Positions 34,689 through 43,005 of a stretch of 64,000 nt of DNA are shown here, piece after piece. The position numbers and the translations under genes were made by a program. Position 1 is the first letter of the stretch; each line of letters opens with the position of its first letter. Location: positions 4,278,001 to 4,342,000 of the forward strand of contig NZ_CP107799.1 in NCBI RefSeq assembly GCF_041431135.1. Reading direction: 5' to 3'. Under the pieces are notes generated by a model. It was not told where the DNA came from. It saw only the letters and a list, made by a program, of their open reading frames with translations, and did not search any database. Source of the stretch: Streptomyces sp. NBC_00554 (lineage in GTDB: Bacteria > Actinomycetota > Actinomycetes > Streptomycetales > Streptomycetaceae).

Positions 34689-36001
34689 GCCGTGGCCTCC
34701 GCTGCTGCCCGCGCCGCCGCCGGAAGGGCGTCGGCGATCCGCTGAATCGCCCGTTCGTCGTGGGCGGTGGAGACGAACCAGGACTCGAACGACGACGGCG
34801 GCAGATACACGCCCTGCGCCAGCATCGACTGGAAGAACGCGGTGAACCGGAAGGACTCCTGCGCCTTCGCGCCCTCGTAGTCGCGCACCTCACGCCCGGT
34901 GAAGAAGACGGAGAACATGTTGGAGGCGTTCTGCAGCCGGTGGGCCACGCCTTCCTTGCTGAGCGCGTCGGTGACGAGATTGCGGATCTGCTCGGAGACC
35001 GCGTCGACCTTCTCGTACGCGGCGTCGTCGAGCAGCCGCAGCTGCGCGAGCCCGGCGGCGGTGGCGACGGGGTTCCCGGACAGGGTGCCCGCCTGGTACA
35101 CCGGCCCGGCAGGCGCGAGGTGCCCCATGATGTCGGCCCGTCCACCGAAAGCGGCGGCCGGGAAGCCGCCGCCCATGACCTTGCCGAAGGTCATGAGGTC
35201 GGGCTTGACCCCGTCGATGCCGTACCAGCCGGCCTTGCTGGTCCGGAACCCCGTCATGACCTCGTCGGAGATGAACAGGGCACCGTTCTTGGCGCAGGCG
35301 TCCTTCAGTCCCTGGTTGAACCCGGGCCGCGGCGGCACGACGCCCATGTTCCCGGGCGAGGCCTCGGTGATCACGCAGGCGATCTCACCGGGGTGCGCGT
35401 GGAAGGCGGCGTTCACGGCTTCGAGGTCGTTGTAGGGGAGGACGATGGTGTCGGCGGCCTGGGCCCCGGTGACGCCGGGGGTGTCGGGCAGCGCGAACGT
35501 CGCCACCCCGCTCCCCGCGGCGGCGAGCAGCGAGTCGACGTGACCGTGGTAACACCCGGCGAACTTGATCACCTTCGCGCGCCGGGTGAACCCCCGGGCG
35601 AGCCGGATCGCGGACATGGTCGCCTCGGTCCCGCTGGAGACCAGCCGGACCTGCTCGACGGGCTCGACACGGGCGACGATCTCCTCGGCGAGGGCGACCT
35701 CTCCCTCGCCGGGCGTACCGAAGGACGTACCGCGGGATACGGCGTCCTGGATCGCGGCGATGACGTCGGGCTGAGAATGCCCGAGAATCATCGGCCCCCA
35801 GGAACAAACGAGGTCGACGTACTCCCTCCCGTCGGCATCGGTCAGGTAGGGACCGTTACCGGACACCATGAACCGGGGCGTACCGCCCACGGCGCGGAAC
35901 GCGCGCACGGGAGAGTTCACGCCACCTGGTGTGACGATGGACGCACGGTCGAATAGCGACTGCGAGACTGGGGCTTCATAGGAATAAGGCAGTTCGGTCA
36001 T
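34685..36001 (-). CDS. hemL: Glutamate-1-semialdehyde 2,1-aminomutase HemL
   Basis: A 438-residue PLP enzyme of full length. The PLP lysine lies in DLMTFGKVMGGGFPAAAFGG, with RLVSSGTEATMSAIRLARG and the gatekeeping VYQAGTLSGNPVA also present. HemL converts glutamate-1-semialdehyde to 5-aminolevulinate in the C5 haem pathway. It is the first gene of a pair with the phosphatase; the haem-attachment genes follow further downstream on the same strand. Confidence 0.96.
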   Translation of the reverse strand: MTELPYSYEAPVSQSLFDRASIVTPGGVNSPVRAFRAVGGTPRFMVSGNGPYLTDADGREYVDLVCSWGPMILGHSQPDVIAAIQDAVSRGTSFGTPGEGEVALAEEIVARVEPVEQVRLVSSGTEATMSAIRLARGFTRRAKVIKFAGCYHGHVDSLLAAAGSGVATFALPDTPGVTGAQAADTIVLPYNDLEAVNAAFHAHPGEIACVITEASPGNMGVVPPRPGFNQGLKDACAKNGALFISDEVMTGFRTSKAGWYGIDGVKPDLMTFGKVMGGGFPAAAFGGRADIMGHLAPAGPVYQAGTLSGNPVATAAGLAQLRLLDDAAYEKVDAVSEQIRNLVTDALSKEGVAHRLQNASNMFSVFFTGREVRDYEGAKAQESFRFTAFFQSMLAQGVYLPPSSFESWFVSTAHDERAIQRIADALPAAARAAAEATA

Positions 36002-36579
36002 GACCTGCGACGTCTCCGACTCCGGGGGGCTAGTGACCTACTCAGGGTAGGCCAGCGGCTTCGGGCCACCGCGGGCGAGAGAGCGCGGCGGCGCGGGCGT
36101 CGGATCGGACCCGCTTGAACGCGGGCGCCCGGCTTCACGTACGGAAGATCCCAGCCATCGCACGTCCGGCGGGCCCGTTCTCGGTACGACAAACGGGCTG
36201 CGGCCGCCGGCCATCTGCGAAACTGGGGCCTGGTACGGACAGCTCACATGAACGATGGTGTTCAGAGGCCGCGAAGATCCTGCGGACAGGTGTTTCAGCG
36301 CACGTTTCGGCGTGCGGCCGTGGGGGAGGTCACTGTCACGATGATCGGGTTGCGTGACGGGGGTCGCGCGCCTTAGAAAAGCAGTCGGGTGGAGATATGC
36401 ATCGCGGTGGCGGACTGGGCGAGGGGACCGATGACCTCGGTCCTCGGCGTGCCCGCGGGGGAAAGCACCGACGCGAGGCGGAGGAAGCGGCCGAGGCCAG
36501 AGCCGGCCATGAGCCCGAGCGTGCCGACCGGAGGGTCGAGAGGCTGGGGGCAGGGAGCGGGAATGGTGGCCGGGTGGGG
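36002..36579. other. Intergenic region upstream of hemL with a possible short ORF
   Basis: This 578-bp stretch separates divergent genes. It should contain the hemL promoter, though I cannot point to firm hexamers. A 42-codon open frame (36248-36376, plus strand, starting MNDGVQRPRRSCGQVFQRT) has no ribosome binding site and I do not call it a gene. The last 180 bp (36397-36579) are open in the frame of the following gene but Gly/Arg/Glu-biased, more like leader than protein. Confidence 0.5.
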
Positions 36580-37011
36580 GTGACGTACAAATACTTCGGC
36601 GCGCCCGACGGCGCGACGGCAGCCCGCGTCCCGATCTCGATGCGCCCCGAAGAACTCGGCGGCGACGAACTCGGCATGAACGGCATGTTCACCAAGATCA
36701 AGCCGGAAACGATGGCCGCGATGGTCCTCACCGGCATAGAAGGCGTCCCCCTCAACAAGGTGCCGCCGCTCGAGCTCGTCGTCCTCCACCCCGACTACGC
36801 CGTGGTCAAGCTCCCCATGACCGTCGTCGACCCACTCCGGGGGATCGGTGAGGAAGCGGTGGGCGCCGCGGCCTTCATCTGGTCGACGGTGCCGGACCGC
36901 GGCGGGCCGCGGGACGCGTTCAACGTGTATCAACTGCTGCACGAGTGGCAGGACTTCAGCCACCGGTTGCATGAGGCCGGGCATCAGCCCTACTGCCTGG
37001 TTTGGCCGTGA
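36580..37011 (+). CDS. Conserved hypothetical protein
   Basis: About 143 residues from GTG 36580, beginning TYKYFGAPDGATAARVPISM. It has mixed alpha/beta composition, no membrane segment and no motif I know, with a C-terminus of EWQDFSHRLHEAGHQPYC. I recall highly similar proteins next to hemL in streptomycetes, so it is probably a real conserved gene. The frame is open back to 36397, so an earlier start is possible. Function unknown. Confidence 0.7.
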   Translation: MTYKYFGAPDGATAARVPISMRPEELGGDELGMNGMFTKIKPETMAAMVLTGIEGVPLNKVPPLELVVLHPDYAVVKLPMTVVDPLRGIGEEAVGAAAFIWSTVPDRGGPRDAFNVYQLLHEWQDFSHRLHEAGHQPYCLVWP

Positions 37012-37046
37012 CCTGAGGTTGCGTGAGCCGGGGTTCCATAAAGTGC

Positions 37047-37070
37047 GGGCGGGGTTTTCGGGCCCCGCCC
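37047..37070. terminator. Bidirectional terminator-like hairpin
   Basis: GGGCGGGG (37047-37054) and CCCCGCCC (37063-37070) form a perfect 8-bp stem with an 8-base loop between two convergent genes (stops at 37011 and 37120). No long U tract follows, as is common in streptomycete terminators. Confidence 0.7.
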
Positions 37071-37119
37071 TCGTCATGTGCCGCTACGGCGACGGCGAAA
37101 ACACACCGGGTTCGCGACG

Positions 37120-37668
37120 CTAACGGCCGCGGCCGCCACGCACGGCCCGGTATTCCGAGGCGAGGAGACCGAAGAGGACGTCGTCGGTCCACTCCCCCTT
37201 GATCCAGGTGCTCTGCACGAGGTGGCCCTCGCGGCGGAAGCCGACGCGCTCCAGCAACTTCGCCGAGCGGGCGTTGCGCCCGTCGCAGGCGGCCGAGACC
37301 CTGTGCAGCCTCTCCTCCACCAGCAGGAACTCCACCATCCGCGCGACCGCCTCGGTGGCGTACCCGCGCCCCTGGAACTCCGGCGCGAACGTGAAGCCCA
37401 GCTCCGCCTGCCGTCCGTCCTCGTTCCGGCACACCCCGACATCGCCGATCAGCCCCGGAGTGTCCCGCCGCTCGACGGCGTACTGGAACCACCCCGGATC
37501 GCGGGGATCCCCGGCGGAGAACGTGGCCGCCAGCCGCTCGGCCTCCTCCATCGACACCGGCGATTCCCAGGACTGATACCGGCTCACCTCGGGATCCGAC
37601 CGATACGCCGCCAATGCCGGTGCATCTGCCGGGGTGAACTTCCGGAGCAACAGCCTCGCGGTCTCCAT
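37120..37668 (-). CDS. GNAT N-acetyltransferase, RimJ/RimL type
   Basis: A 182-residue acetyltransferase. RLLLRKFTPADAPALAAYRS at the start, LGFTFAPEFQGRGYATEAVA as acetyl-CoA loop and NARSAKLLERVGFRREGHL near the C-terminus are typical of RimJ/RimL-like GNATs that modify protein N-termini or small amines. ATG 37668 is chosen because an AGGAAG site sits 6-11 bp upstream; ATG 37686 would add six residues. Substrate unknown. Confidence 0.88.
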   Translation of the reverse strand: METARLLLRKFTPADAPALAAYRSDPEVSRYQSWESPVSMEEAERLAATFSAGDPRDPGWFQYAVERRDTPGLIGDVGVCRNEDGRQAELGFTFAPEFQGRGYATEAVARMVEFLLVEERLHRVSAACDGRNARSAKLLERVGFRREGHLVQSTWIKGEWTDDVLFGLLASEYRAVRGGRGR

Positions 37669-37761
37669 GTCTTCGCTTCCTCTCATCGCCTCCCCCTGAT
37701 TTCCGCTGTTCGTGCCGTAGCGCCGGCGGCGCGGAGGACCCGCGCATCAGTCTGTGGGATT

Positions 37762-38892
37762 TCAGCGGTAGTTGAGCTCGGCGAGCTCGGTGGCAAGCTT
37801 CTTGGGTATGGCGGTGTGGCCGAGCAGGGGCAGCGCTATGTTGCGCACGACGCGCGCCATTGGGTTGCGGGTGGTGGCCATGCGGGTCATCCGGTCGGTG
37901 AAGGCGACGACTCGCTGGGCGACGGGGCGGCGCCGGGCCTCGTAGCCGTCGAGCCGCCCGGTGGCGAGCGCCTGGCCGAGGGCGTAGCCGTCCTGGATGC
38001 CGGTGTTCATCCCCTGGCCGCCGGCGGGGCTGTGCACGTGCGCGGCGTCGCCGGCCAGGAACAGCCGGCCGGCCCGGTAGCGGTCGGCGACCCGGTGGTG
38101 CACCCGGAACCGTGAGGACCACGCAATGCCCGTGACCTTGGCCTGGCCGGGGGCGCGCTCGTCGAGCAGCCGCTGGACGAAGGCGAGGTCGGGGGTGGGC
38201 GGCGCGTCGTCCACGGTGGCGACGACCCGGTAGTGGCCGCCGGGGAGCGGCGCGACGACGGTGAGACCGTCGGTGCCGAAGGTGAGCGACACCTCGCCGG
38301 GGCCCGGGGCCCAGTCCATCACCGCGTCGGCGAGCACGAAGGACTCGCCGTAGGCGCTGCCGGTGAATCCGATGCCCGCGGCTTCGCGGACGGTGCTGTG
38401 CATGCCGTCGGCGCCGACGGCGTATGCGGCGCGCAGCGTTTCTCCGGTGCTCATGGTGAGCGTCACGCCGTCCTCGTCCTGGACGACGGAGGCGACCTCG
38501 TACGGGCGGTGCACATCGCCGCCGAGCGCCCGCAGCCGGTCAAGCAGCACGCTCTCGGTCTCGTACTGGGGAACCATCAGCGTGTACGGGTGCGCCGTGG
38601 GGAGCTTTTCGAACGGCACGGTCAGCAGCCGGCGGGAGCCCTCGCGGACGGCGAACCGGGTGACCTGGATGCCGCGTGCGATCAGCTCCTCGGAGGCTCC
38701 CAGTTCGTCGAGGACCTCCAGGGTGCGGGCGTGTACGACGGCGGCACGTGAGGTGTTGGCGCCCTCCGCCAGCTTGTCCAGGACGACGAAGTCGACGCCG
38801 GAGGCGGCGAGCGTGACGGCGAGAGCGAGACCGGCCGGGCCGGCACCGACGACGGCGACCTCGGTGCGGGCGGGCAGTGCGGTGGTGTTCAT
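37762..38892 (-). CDS. FAD-dependent aromatic monooxygenase
   Basis: A 376-residue group A flavoprotein: VVGAGPAGLALAVTLAASG (FAD ADP-binding), AVGADGMHSTVREAAG (DG motif) and FLAGDAAHVHSPAGGQGMN (GD motif). It resembles the PgaE/MhpA-like hydroxylases but lacks the usual C-terminal thioredoxin-like domain. The divergent TetR gene and a 14-bp repeat array upstream suggest induction by its substrate or a toxic phenol/antibiotic, which is inference. Confidence 0.9.
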   Translation of the reverse strand: MNTTALPARTEVAVVGAGPAGLALAVTLAASGVDFVVLDKLAEGANTSRAAVVHARTLEVLDELGASEELIARGIQVTRFAVREGSRRLLTVPFEKLPTAHPYTLMVPQYETESVLLDRLRALGGDVHRPYEVASVVQDEDGVTLTMSTGETLRAAYAVGADGMHSTVREAAGIGFTGSAYGESFVLADAVMDWAPGPGEVSLTFGTDGLTVVAPLPGGHYRVVATVDDAPPTPDLAFVQRLLDERAPGQAKVTGIAWSSRFRVHHRVADRYRAGRLFLAGDAAHVHSPAGGQGMNTGIQDGYALGQALATGRLDGYEARRRPVAQRVVAFTDRMTRMATTRNPMARVVRNIALPLLGHTAIPKKLATELAELNYR

Positions 38893-38926
38893 GGCGGAGC
38901 CTTCCGTTCTGGTCCGGGAAACAGGT

Positions 38927-39023
38927 CAACACATGTTGGTCAACGAGTGTTGGCCAACGCCTGTTGACAGGATGCCCGGATCCACGCTGGAAAGTCAACA
39001 CGCGTTGGCCTACAATCGTTGGC
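38927..39023. promoter_or_regulatory. Five-copy 14-bp operator array for the TetR protein
   Basis: Three contiguous 14-bp units, CAACACATGTTGGT (38927-38940), CAACGAGTGTTGGC (38941-38954) and CAACGCCTGTTGAC (38955-38968), are followed after 27 bp by CAACACGCGTTGGC (38996-39009) and CTACAATCGTTGGC (39010-39023). Most units are partial palindromes (CAACACATGTTG is perfect). TACAAT at 39011-39016 is a good -10 hexamer, seven bases before the tetR ATG, so the second block covers the tetR promoter and the mRNA may be leaderless. Confidence 0.8.
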
Positions 39024-39662
39024 ATGAACCAGGACGCCGAGCCCACCAGCACAGACACCAGGACAGACACCAGCAGCACAGACACCGGCAGCACGGACAC
39101 CACCGGCACGGACAAGCGCTCCGACCGCACCAAGGCCGCGATCCTGCGCGCCGCGCGTGAGCGGTTCGCGGCTCAGGGCTACGAACGCACCACCATCCGC
39201 GCCGTGGCCTCCGACGCCGACATCGACCCGTCGATGGTCATGCGCTACTTCGGCAACAAGGCACACCTCTTCGACGCGGCGCTCGCCATCGACCTGCGTC
39301 TGCCGGACCTCACCGACGTTCCGGCGGAGAAGCTGGCACGGGTGCTGGTGCGGCACTTCCTCGACCGCTGGGAAGGCAACCCGGCCGACGAAGCGCTGCT
39401 GGTCCTGCTCCGCTCGGCGGTCACCAACGAGCACGCCGCGACGCGGATGCACGAGATCTTCGCGACCCAGGTCGCCCCGACGCTGGCCGCCGCGCTGGGC
39501 CCGGAAACAGCCAGACGCAAGGCCGGACTGGTCTCCGCCCAACTCCTCGGCCTGGGCCTGACCCGCTACCTGCTGCGTCTCCCGGCGGTGACCGCCCTCA
39601 CCCGGGACGAGGTCGAAGACGGCCTCGCCCCGGCCATCGAGGCCGTTCTCGCACCGAAGTAG
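39024..39662 (+). CDS. TetR-family transcriptional regulator
   Basis: A 212-residue regulator. A Ser/Thr/Asp-rich N-terminal tract (residues 7-32, with repeated TDT) precedes the TetR_N domain: AILRAARERFAAQGYERTTI, RAVASDADIDPSMVMRYFGN. The C-terminal domain has the TetR_C form seen in actinobacterial repressors (LDRWEGNPADEALLVLLRSA). No Shine-Dalgarno precedes ATG 39024. The divergent FAD monooxygenase and the repeat array make it the likely repressor of that gene and of itself. Confidence 0.92.
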   Translation: MNQDAEPTSTDTRTDTSSTDTGSTDTTGTDKRSDRTKAAILRAARERFAAQGYERTTIRAVASDADIDPSMVMRYFGNKAHLFDAALAIDLRLPDLTDVPAEKLARVLVRHFLDRWEGNPADEALLVLLRSAVTNEHAATRMHEIFATQVAPTLAAALGPETARRKAGLVSAQLLGLGLTRYLLRLPAVTALTRDEVEDGLAPAIEAVLAPK

Positions 39663-39688
39663 GCCGCCCGGCCAACGCGCCGGGCGGC
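39663..39688. terminator. Bidirectional terminator-like hairpin
   Basis: GCCGCCCGG (39663-39671) and CCGGGCGGC (39680-39688) make a perfect 9-bp stem with an 8-base loop, placed between the convergent tetR and sigma factor genes immediately after the tetR stop. Confidence 0.72.
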
Positions 39689-39704
39689 ATCGACGTACGG
39701 CACC

Positions 39705-40337
39705 TCAAGCGGCTGACGCGGCCTCACGGCGGGGGCCTTCGGCCTCGTACAGCGACTCGATGAGGGCGCTGCGTGCGCGCGCCACCCGCGAGCGCACCGT
39801 GCCCACCGGGCAGCCGCTGACGAGTGCCGCTTCCGCGTAGGGCAGCCCGAGCAGTTGGGTCAGCACGAACGCCTCCCGGCGTTCGTCGGGCAGTGCGGCC
39901 AGGAGTTCGGCGAGGGCGATGCCGTCGTCGAAGCCGGGGAGGCCGCGCGGCTGTGCGCGTTCGGCCGCCGACTGCCAGTCGTCGGTGTGCGACAGGCGGG
40001 GCCGGGCGGCGGCGTACCGGATGCTGTCGACCACGGCGCGGCGCGCGATGGACAACAGCCAGCTGCGCGCCGAGCAACGGCCTTCGAAGCGGTGCAGGCT
40101 GCCGAGGGCCCGCAGGAAGATGTCCTGGGCCAGGTCGTCGGCGTTCTGCGGGTCGGCGCCGAGGTGGGTCACGTAGCGGATGACGTCCCGGTGCAGGGCG
40201 CGGACGAACTTCTCGACCGCGTCGAGGTCACCGCCTCGGGCGGCGAGCGCCCAGGAGGTTATCGACTCGTCGCGTGAGGCGGGTGAGGTGGAAGAGGTCG
40301 GTACGGCTTGTGAGTTGGGCAGGGCGGTAGTGAGCAC
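39705..40337 (-). CDS. ECF-type RNA polymerase sigma factor
   Basis: A 210-residue sigma factor from GTG 40337 (GAAGGA upstream). Region 2 is VIRYVTHLGADPQNADDLAQ and DIFLRALGSLHRFEGR; region 4 is LAALPDERREAFVLTQLLGL, PYAEAALVSGCPVGTVRSRV. No anti-sigma gene is adjacent. The Met/His-rich membrane protein gene lies 158 bp upstream on the same strand, which hints at a metal or redox-linked regulon, but its target promoters cannot be read here. Confidence 0.9.
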   Translation of the reverse strand: MLTTALPNSQAVPTSSTSPASRDESITSWALAARGGDLDAVEKFVRALHRDVIRYVTHLGADPQNADDLAQDIFLRALGSLHRFEGRCSARSWLLSIARRAVVDSIRYAAARPRLSHTDDWQSAAERAQPRGLPGFDDGIALAELLAALPDERREAFVLTQLLGLPYAEAALVSGCPVGTVRSRVARARSALIESLYEAEGPRREAASAA

Positions 40338-40495
40338 CTGGTGTCCTTCTCGGGGTCCGGGAACGGGCCGGCCCAGCGGGCACGGCGGTTCCGGCGGTTG
40401 TTGACGTCCGGCCGCGCAGGCGCGACCGATACCCGAGGCGAAGTGCGGAGTGTCGGTGACGGACTCCGTGGGCGGCCTCGGGGAACCGGCTGTCG

Positions 40496-41278
40496 TCAGA
40501 TGACAGCGGTCCCGACGGGTGGACCCCGAGAAGTGATGGCATGGACGAGGAGGAGCTGCCGCAGCGCTTGGACCGAGTGGTTCCGGCGGGCGCGGACACG
40601 TGGGCGGTGCGGCGGCGTGGGCAGCCGGAGCAGCAGCCGCAGCGGGGCGACGAGCCAGCCGGCGAGGACCCGCAGGATGCGGAACGCGGCGCGCTCGCCG
40701 TGGGCGAGCCACAAGCCGCAGAGCAGGGCGGTGACCAGGTGGGCGGCGAGCATGCCCATCGGGGACATGCCGTCCATGACATGACCCGCGTGGGCCATCG
40801 AGCCCATGGAGCCCATACCGTCCATGCCACTCATCGAGATCATCGATCCCGAGGAATCCATGGACGATGACATCGATGACATGTCCGCCATGTCATGGCT
40901 CATGGAGTGCGCAGCCGTCGCCTGCCCGCCGTGGGTGTCCGTGCCGGTTCCCGCCGGCGAGCACAGCAGGTACGACGCCCATCGCCCGGCGAGGGACGCT
41001 CCATCGGCCCCTTCCGGCCGTACGACCGCCTGAGCGAGCGAGAACAGCGCGTGGAGGAGGACTTGGGCGGCGACCGTGACGGAGCCGACGGCGAACAGCC
41101 CGCGTTCGCGGCCGGCCAGCGCCCACGCCGTCCCGCCCGTCGCCACGGCTCCGGCGACCAGCGCCCACCAGGGCACCTCGAAGCCGGACGCCATCGCGTG
41201 TCCCTGCACGGCGGACAGCACGCAGACGGCCGCGAACACAGCGGCCCTCAACGCACGCGAACACCGTCCAGCCGTCAT
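40496..41278 (-). CDS. Met/His-rich membrane protein, probably copper-linked
   Basis: A 260-residue protein with about five hydrophobic helices and a central loop (about residues 118-175) very rich in Met, Ser, His and Asp: HSMSHDMADMSSMSSSMDSS, then GMDGMGSMGSMAHAGHVMDG. Such Met/His clusters bind Cu(I)/Cu(II) in CopB-, CopC- and PcoE-like proteins. The C-terminal segment is Arg-rich and cytoplasmic. Copper handling is inference from composition. The 215 bp between this gene and the GntR gene hold nothing that I can call a gene. Confidence 0.7.
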   Translation of the reverse strand: MTAGRCSRALRAAVFAAVCVLSAVQGHAMASGFEVPWWALVAGAVATGGTAWALAGRERGLFAVGSVTVAAQVLLHALFSLAQAVVRPEGADGASLAGRWASYLLCSPAGTGTDTHGGQATAAHSMSHDMADMSSMSSSMDSSGSMISMSGMDGMGSMGSMAHAGHVMDGMSPMGMLAAHLVTALLCGLWLAHGERAAFRILRVLAGWLVAPLRLLLRLPTPPHRPRVRARRNHSVQALRQLLLVHAITSRGPPVGTAVI

Positions 41279-41493
41279 AGCGGCTCATCTTCGCACCAGC
41301 GTCTCCGCTGTCACCAGGGCAGTACGGAAACCCACCGGGTACGCGCACACGGACTCCGGATCGCCTCGTACGGCGTCCGTGGGGTGGGAGCCGTACCGAG
41401 TCAGGAGTCGGACGCGCCGATGGGCGAGTTCCGGCGAGTTCCCCAACAGGCTTGTGCTGTACGTCATTTGACCGGCCCTGTCGGGCTGGCGCG

Positions 41494-42198
41494 TCAGGTT
41501 TCCTTCGCGGATTCATGGTGGGTGGGGCCGGTCAGTTCGGCCGCGGTCAGGGTGAAGTGGCGGGCCAGCACCTCGGCCGCGGTGTCGGCGTCGCGGGCCA
41601 GCGCCGCCTCCTCCAGCCGGCGATGCTCACCGACGTGGTCACGGTCGGGGTTGCGGTGCGCCGACCAGCGGCGAGCCAACTCGCTCGCGGTCCACATCCG
41701 GTCGAAGGTCTCAAGGAGGACGGGGTTGCCGCAGCCCTCCAGCAGGGTGCGGTGGAAGACCCGGTGGGCCTCGGACCATGCGTCGCTGTAGTACTCGCTC
41801 TCCTCCGGCGCGTACGCCGGGGTGCGGGACAGCCGGTGGTGGGCGGCTCGTACCCGGGCCTCCCAGTCGACGTCGCCGCGCTCGATGGACATGCGCAGCA
41901 CGACCGGTTCGACGGTCCGGCGGGCCTCCGCGATCTCCTGCCAGCGGCTGTCGGAGAAGGCCGGGACGGCGAAGCCGCGATTGGGCAGCCGGTCGGCGAG
42001 GCCCTCGCCGACCACCCGCACGAGCGCCTCGCGTACGACGGCCAGGCTCACGCCCTGTTCCCTGGCGAGGTCCTGCGGTTTGAGGGCGTCACCGGGGGCG
42101 TAACCCCCGCGCATGATCGCGTCCCGCAGGTGTGCGTAGACCTGCTCGGAGAGCATCTGCTTCCCCGAGGAGGCTGAGGTGTCGGCCGTCCGAGTCAT
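41494..42198 (-). CDS. GntR-family regulator (FadR/FCD type)
   Basis: A 234-residue regulator: winged HTH (HLRDAIMRGGYAPGDALKPQ, DLAREQGVSLAVVREALVRV) plus an all-helical FCD ligand domain with metal-binding-like positions (Asp/His in SDAWSEAHRVFHRTLLEG and EHRRLEEAAL). FCD regulators usually sense organic acids. It is divergent from a PEBP-like gene, with a nested palindrome in between. Confidence 0.92.
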   Translation of the reverse strand: MTRTADTSASSGKQMLSEQVYAHLRDAIMRGGYAPGDALKPQDLAREQGVSLAVVREALVRVVGEGLADRLPNRGFAVPAFSDSRWQEIAEARRTVEPVVLRMSIERGDVDWEARVRAAHHRLSRTPAYAPEESEYYSDAWSEAHRVFHRTLLEGCGNPVLLETFDRMWTASELARRWSAHRNPDRDHVGEHRRLEEAALARDADTAAEVLARHFTLTAAELTGPTHHESAKET

Positions 42199-42210
42199 GT
42201 CCCCATCATA

Positions 42211-42248
42211 GACGATCCAGTGAATAATCGATTATTCGTGTTATCGTC
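42211..42248. promoter_or_regulatory. Nested palindromic operator between GntR and PEBP genes
   Basis: GAATAATCGATTATTC (42222-42237) is a perfect 16-bp palindrome. It is framed symmetrically, five bases out on each side, by GACGAT (42211-42216) and ATCGTC (42243-42248), giving a 38-bp two-tier dyad. It is strikingly AT-rich for this genome and lies 13 bp upstream of the gntR start, as expected for autoregulation. Confidence 0.78.
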
Positions 42249-42356
42249 GATTCAGTGGTCGATGAAGGATGACGGCGGTGTCTCTACGAGACGCTGCGGG
42301 CCCTCCTCCGGCCGCATCACCGTCACCCCACAGCACGGCCTGAAAGGAACGACGCG

Positions 42357-42896
42357 ATGAGCGCCAACGATCCCTTCGCCCGCCTCCCCGAGGCGCCCTC
42401 CTTCACCGTTACCAGCACCACCGTCACCGACGGCGCCGCCTGGTCGCCCGAGCAGTTCTCCGGTATCTCCGGCGTCCCCGGCGGGAAGGACGTCTCGCCC
42501 CAGCTGTCCTGGAGCGGCGCCCCGGAAGGCACCAAGAGCTACGCCGTCACCGTCTACGACCCCGACGCCCCCACCGGGTCCGGGTTCTGGCACTGGGCGG
42601 TCGCCGACATCCCCGCCGCCGTCACCGAGCTGCCCGAGGGAGCCGGCGACGACACCGGTTCGGGCCTGCCGGAAGGTGCCTTCCAGCTGCCCAACGACGC
42701 CCGCGCGGCCCGCTTCATCGGCGCCGCCCCGCCGGCCGGGCACGGCCCTCACCGCTACTTCATCGTGGTGCACGCCCTCGACGTCGAGTCCATCGGCGTC
42801 CCGGCCGACACCACCCCGGCCTACCTCGGCTTCAACATCGCCGGCCACATCCTCGGCCGCGCGGTCCTGACCGCCACCGCCGAGACTCCCGCCTGA
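42357..42896 (+). CDS. YbhB/YbcL family PEBP protein
   Basis: A 179-residue phosphatidylethanolamine-binding-protein-fold protein with the bacterial signature: GGKDVSPQLSWSGAPEGTKS, VYDPDAPTGSGFWHWAVADI and PAGHGPHRYFIVVHALDVES, which carry the conserved Asp-Pro-Asp-x-Pro and His residues of the anion-binding pocket. Bacterial members have no agreed function. It is divergent from a GntR gene and probably under its control through the palindrome at 42211-42248. Confidence 0.92.
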   Translation: MSANDPFARLPEAPSFTVTSTTVTDGAAWSPEQFSGISGVPGGKDVSPQLSWSGAPEGTKSYAVTVYDPDAPTGSGFWHWAVADIPAAVTELPEGAGDDTGSGLPEGAFQLPNDARAARFIGAAPPAGHGPHRYFIVVHALDVESIGVPADTTPAYLGFNIAGHILGRAVLTATAETPA

Positions 42897-43005
42897 CGAA
42901 CAGCTTGTCCCAGCCGACGTTCAGCCTGCGGCGCGCCGGGATGCGGCCCCGCGCGGCCGTGAGCGTGACGTCGTCACCCGGCGCCGATCGGGATACGTTC
43001 CCGGC

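Noticed and set aside
36248..36376. A 42-codon gene upstream of the conserved hypothetical gene
   Set aside because: There is no ribosome binding site and no recognised domain, and its Arg-rich composition is weak.
41285..41467. A 60-codon minus-strand frame between the Met/His-rich protein and GntR genes
   Set aside because: No ribosome binding site or domain is evident, and the sequence looks non-coding.
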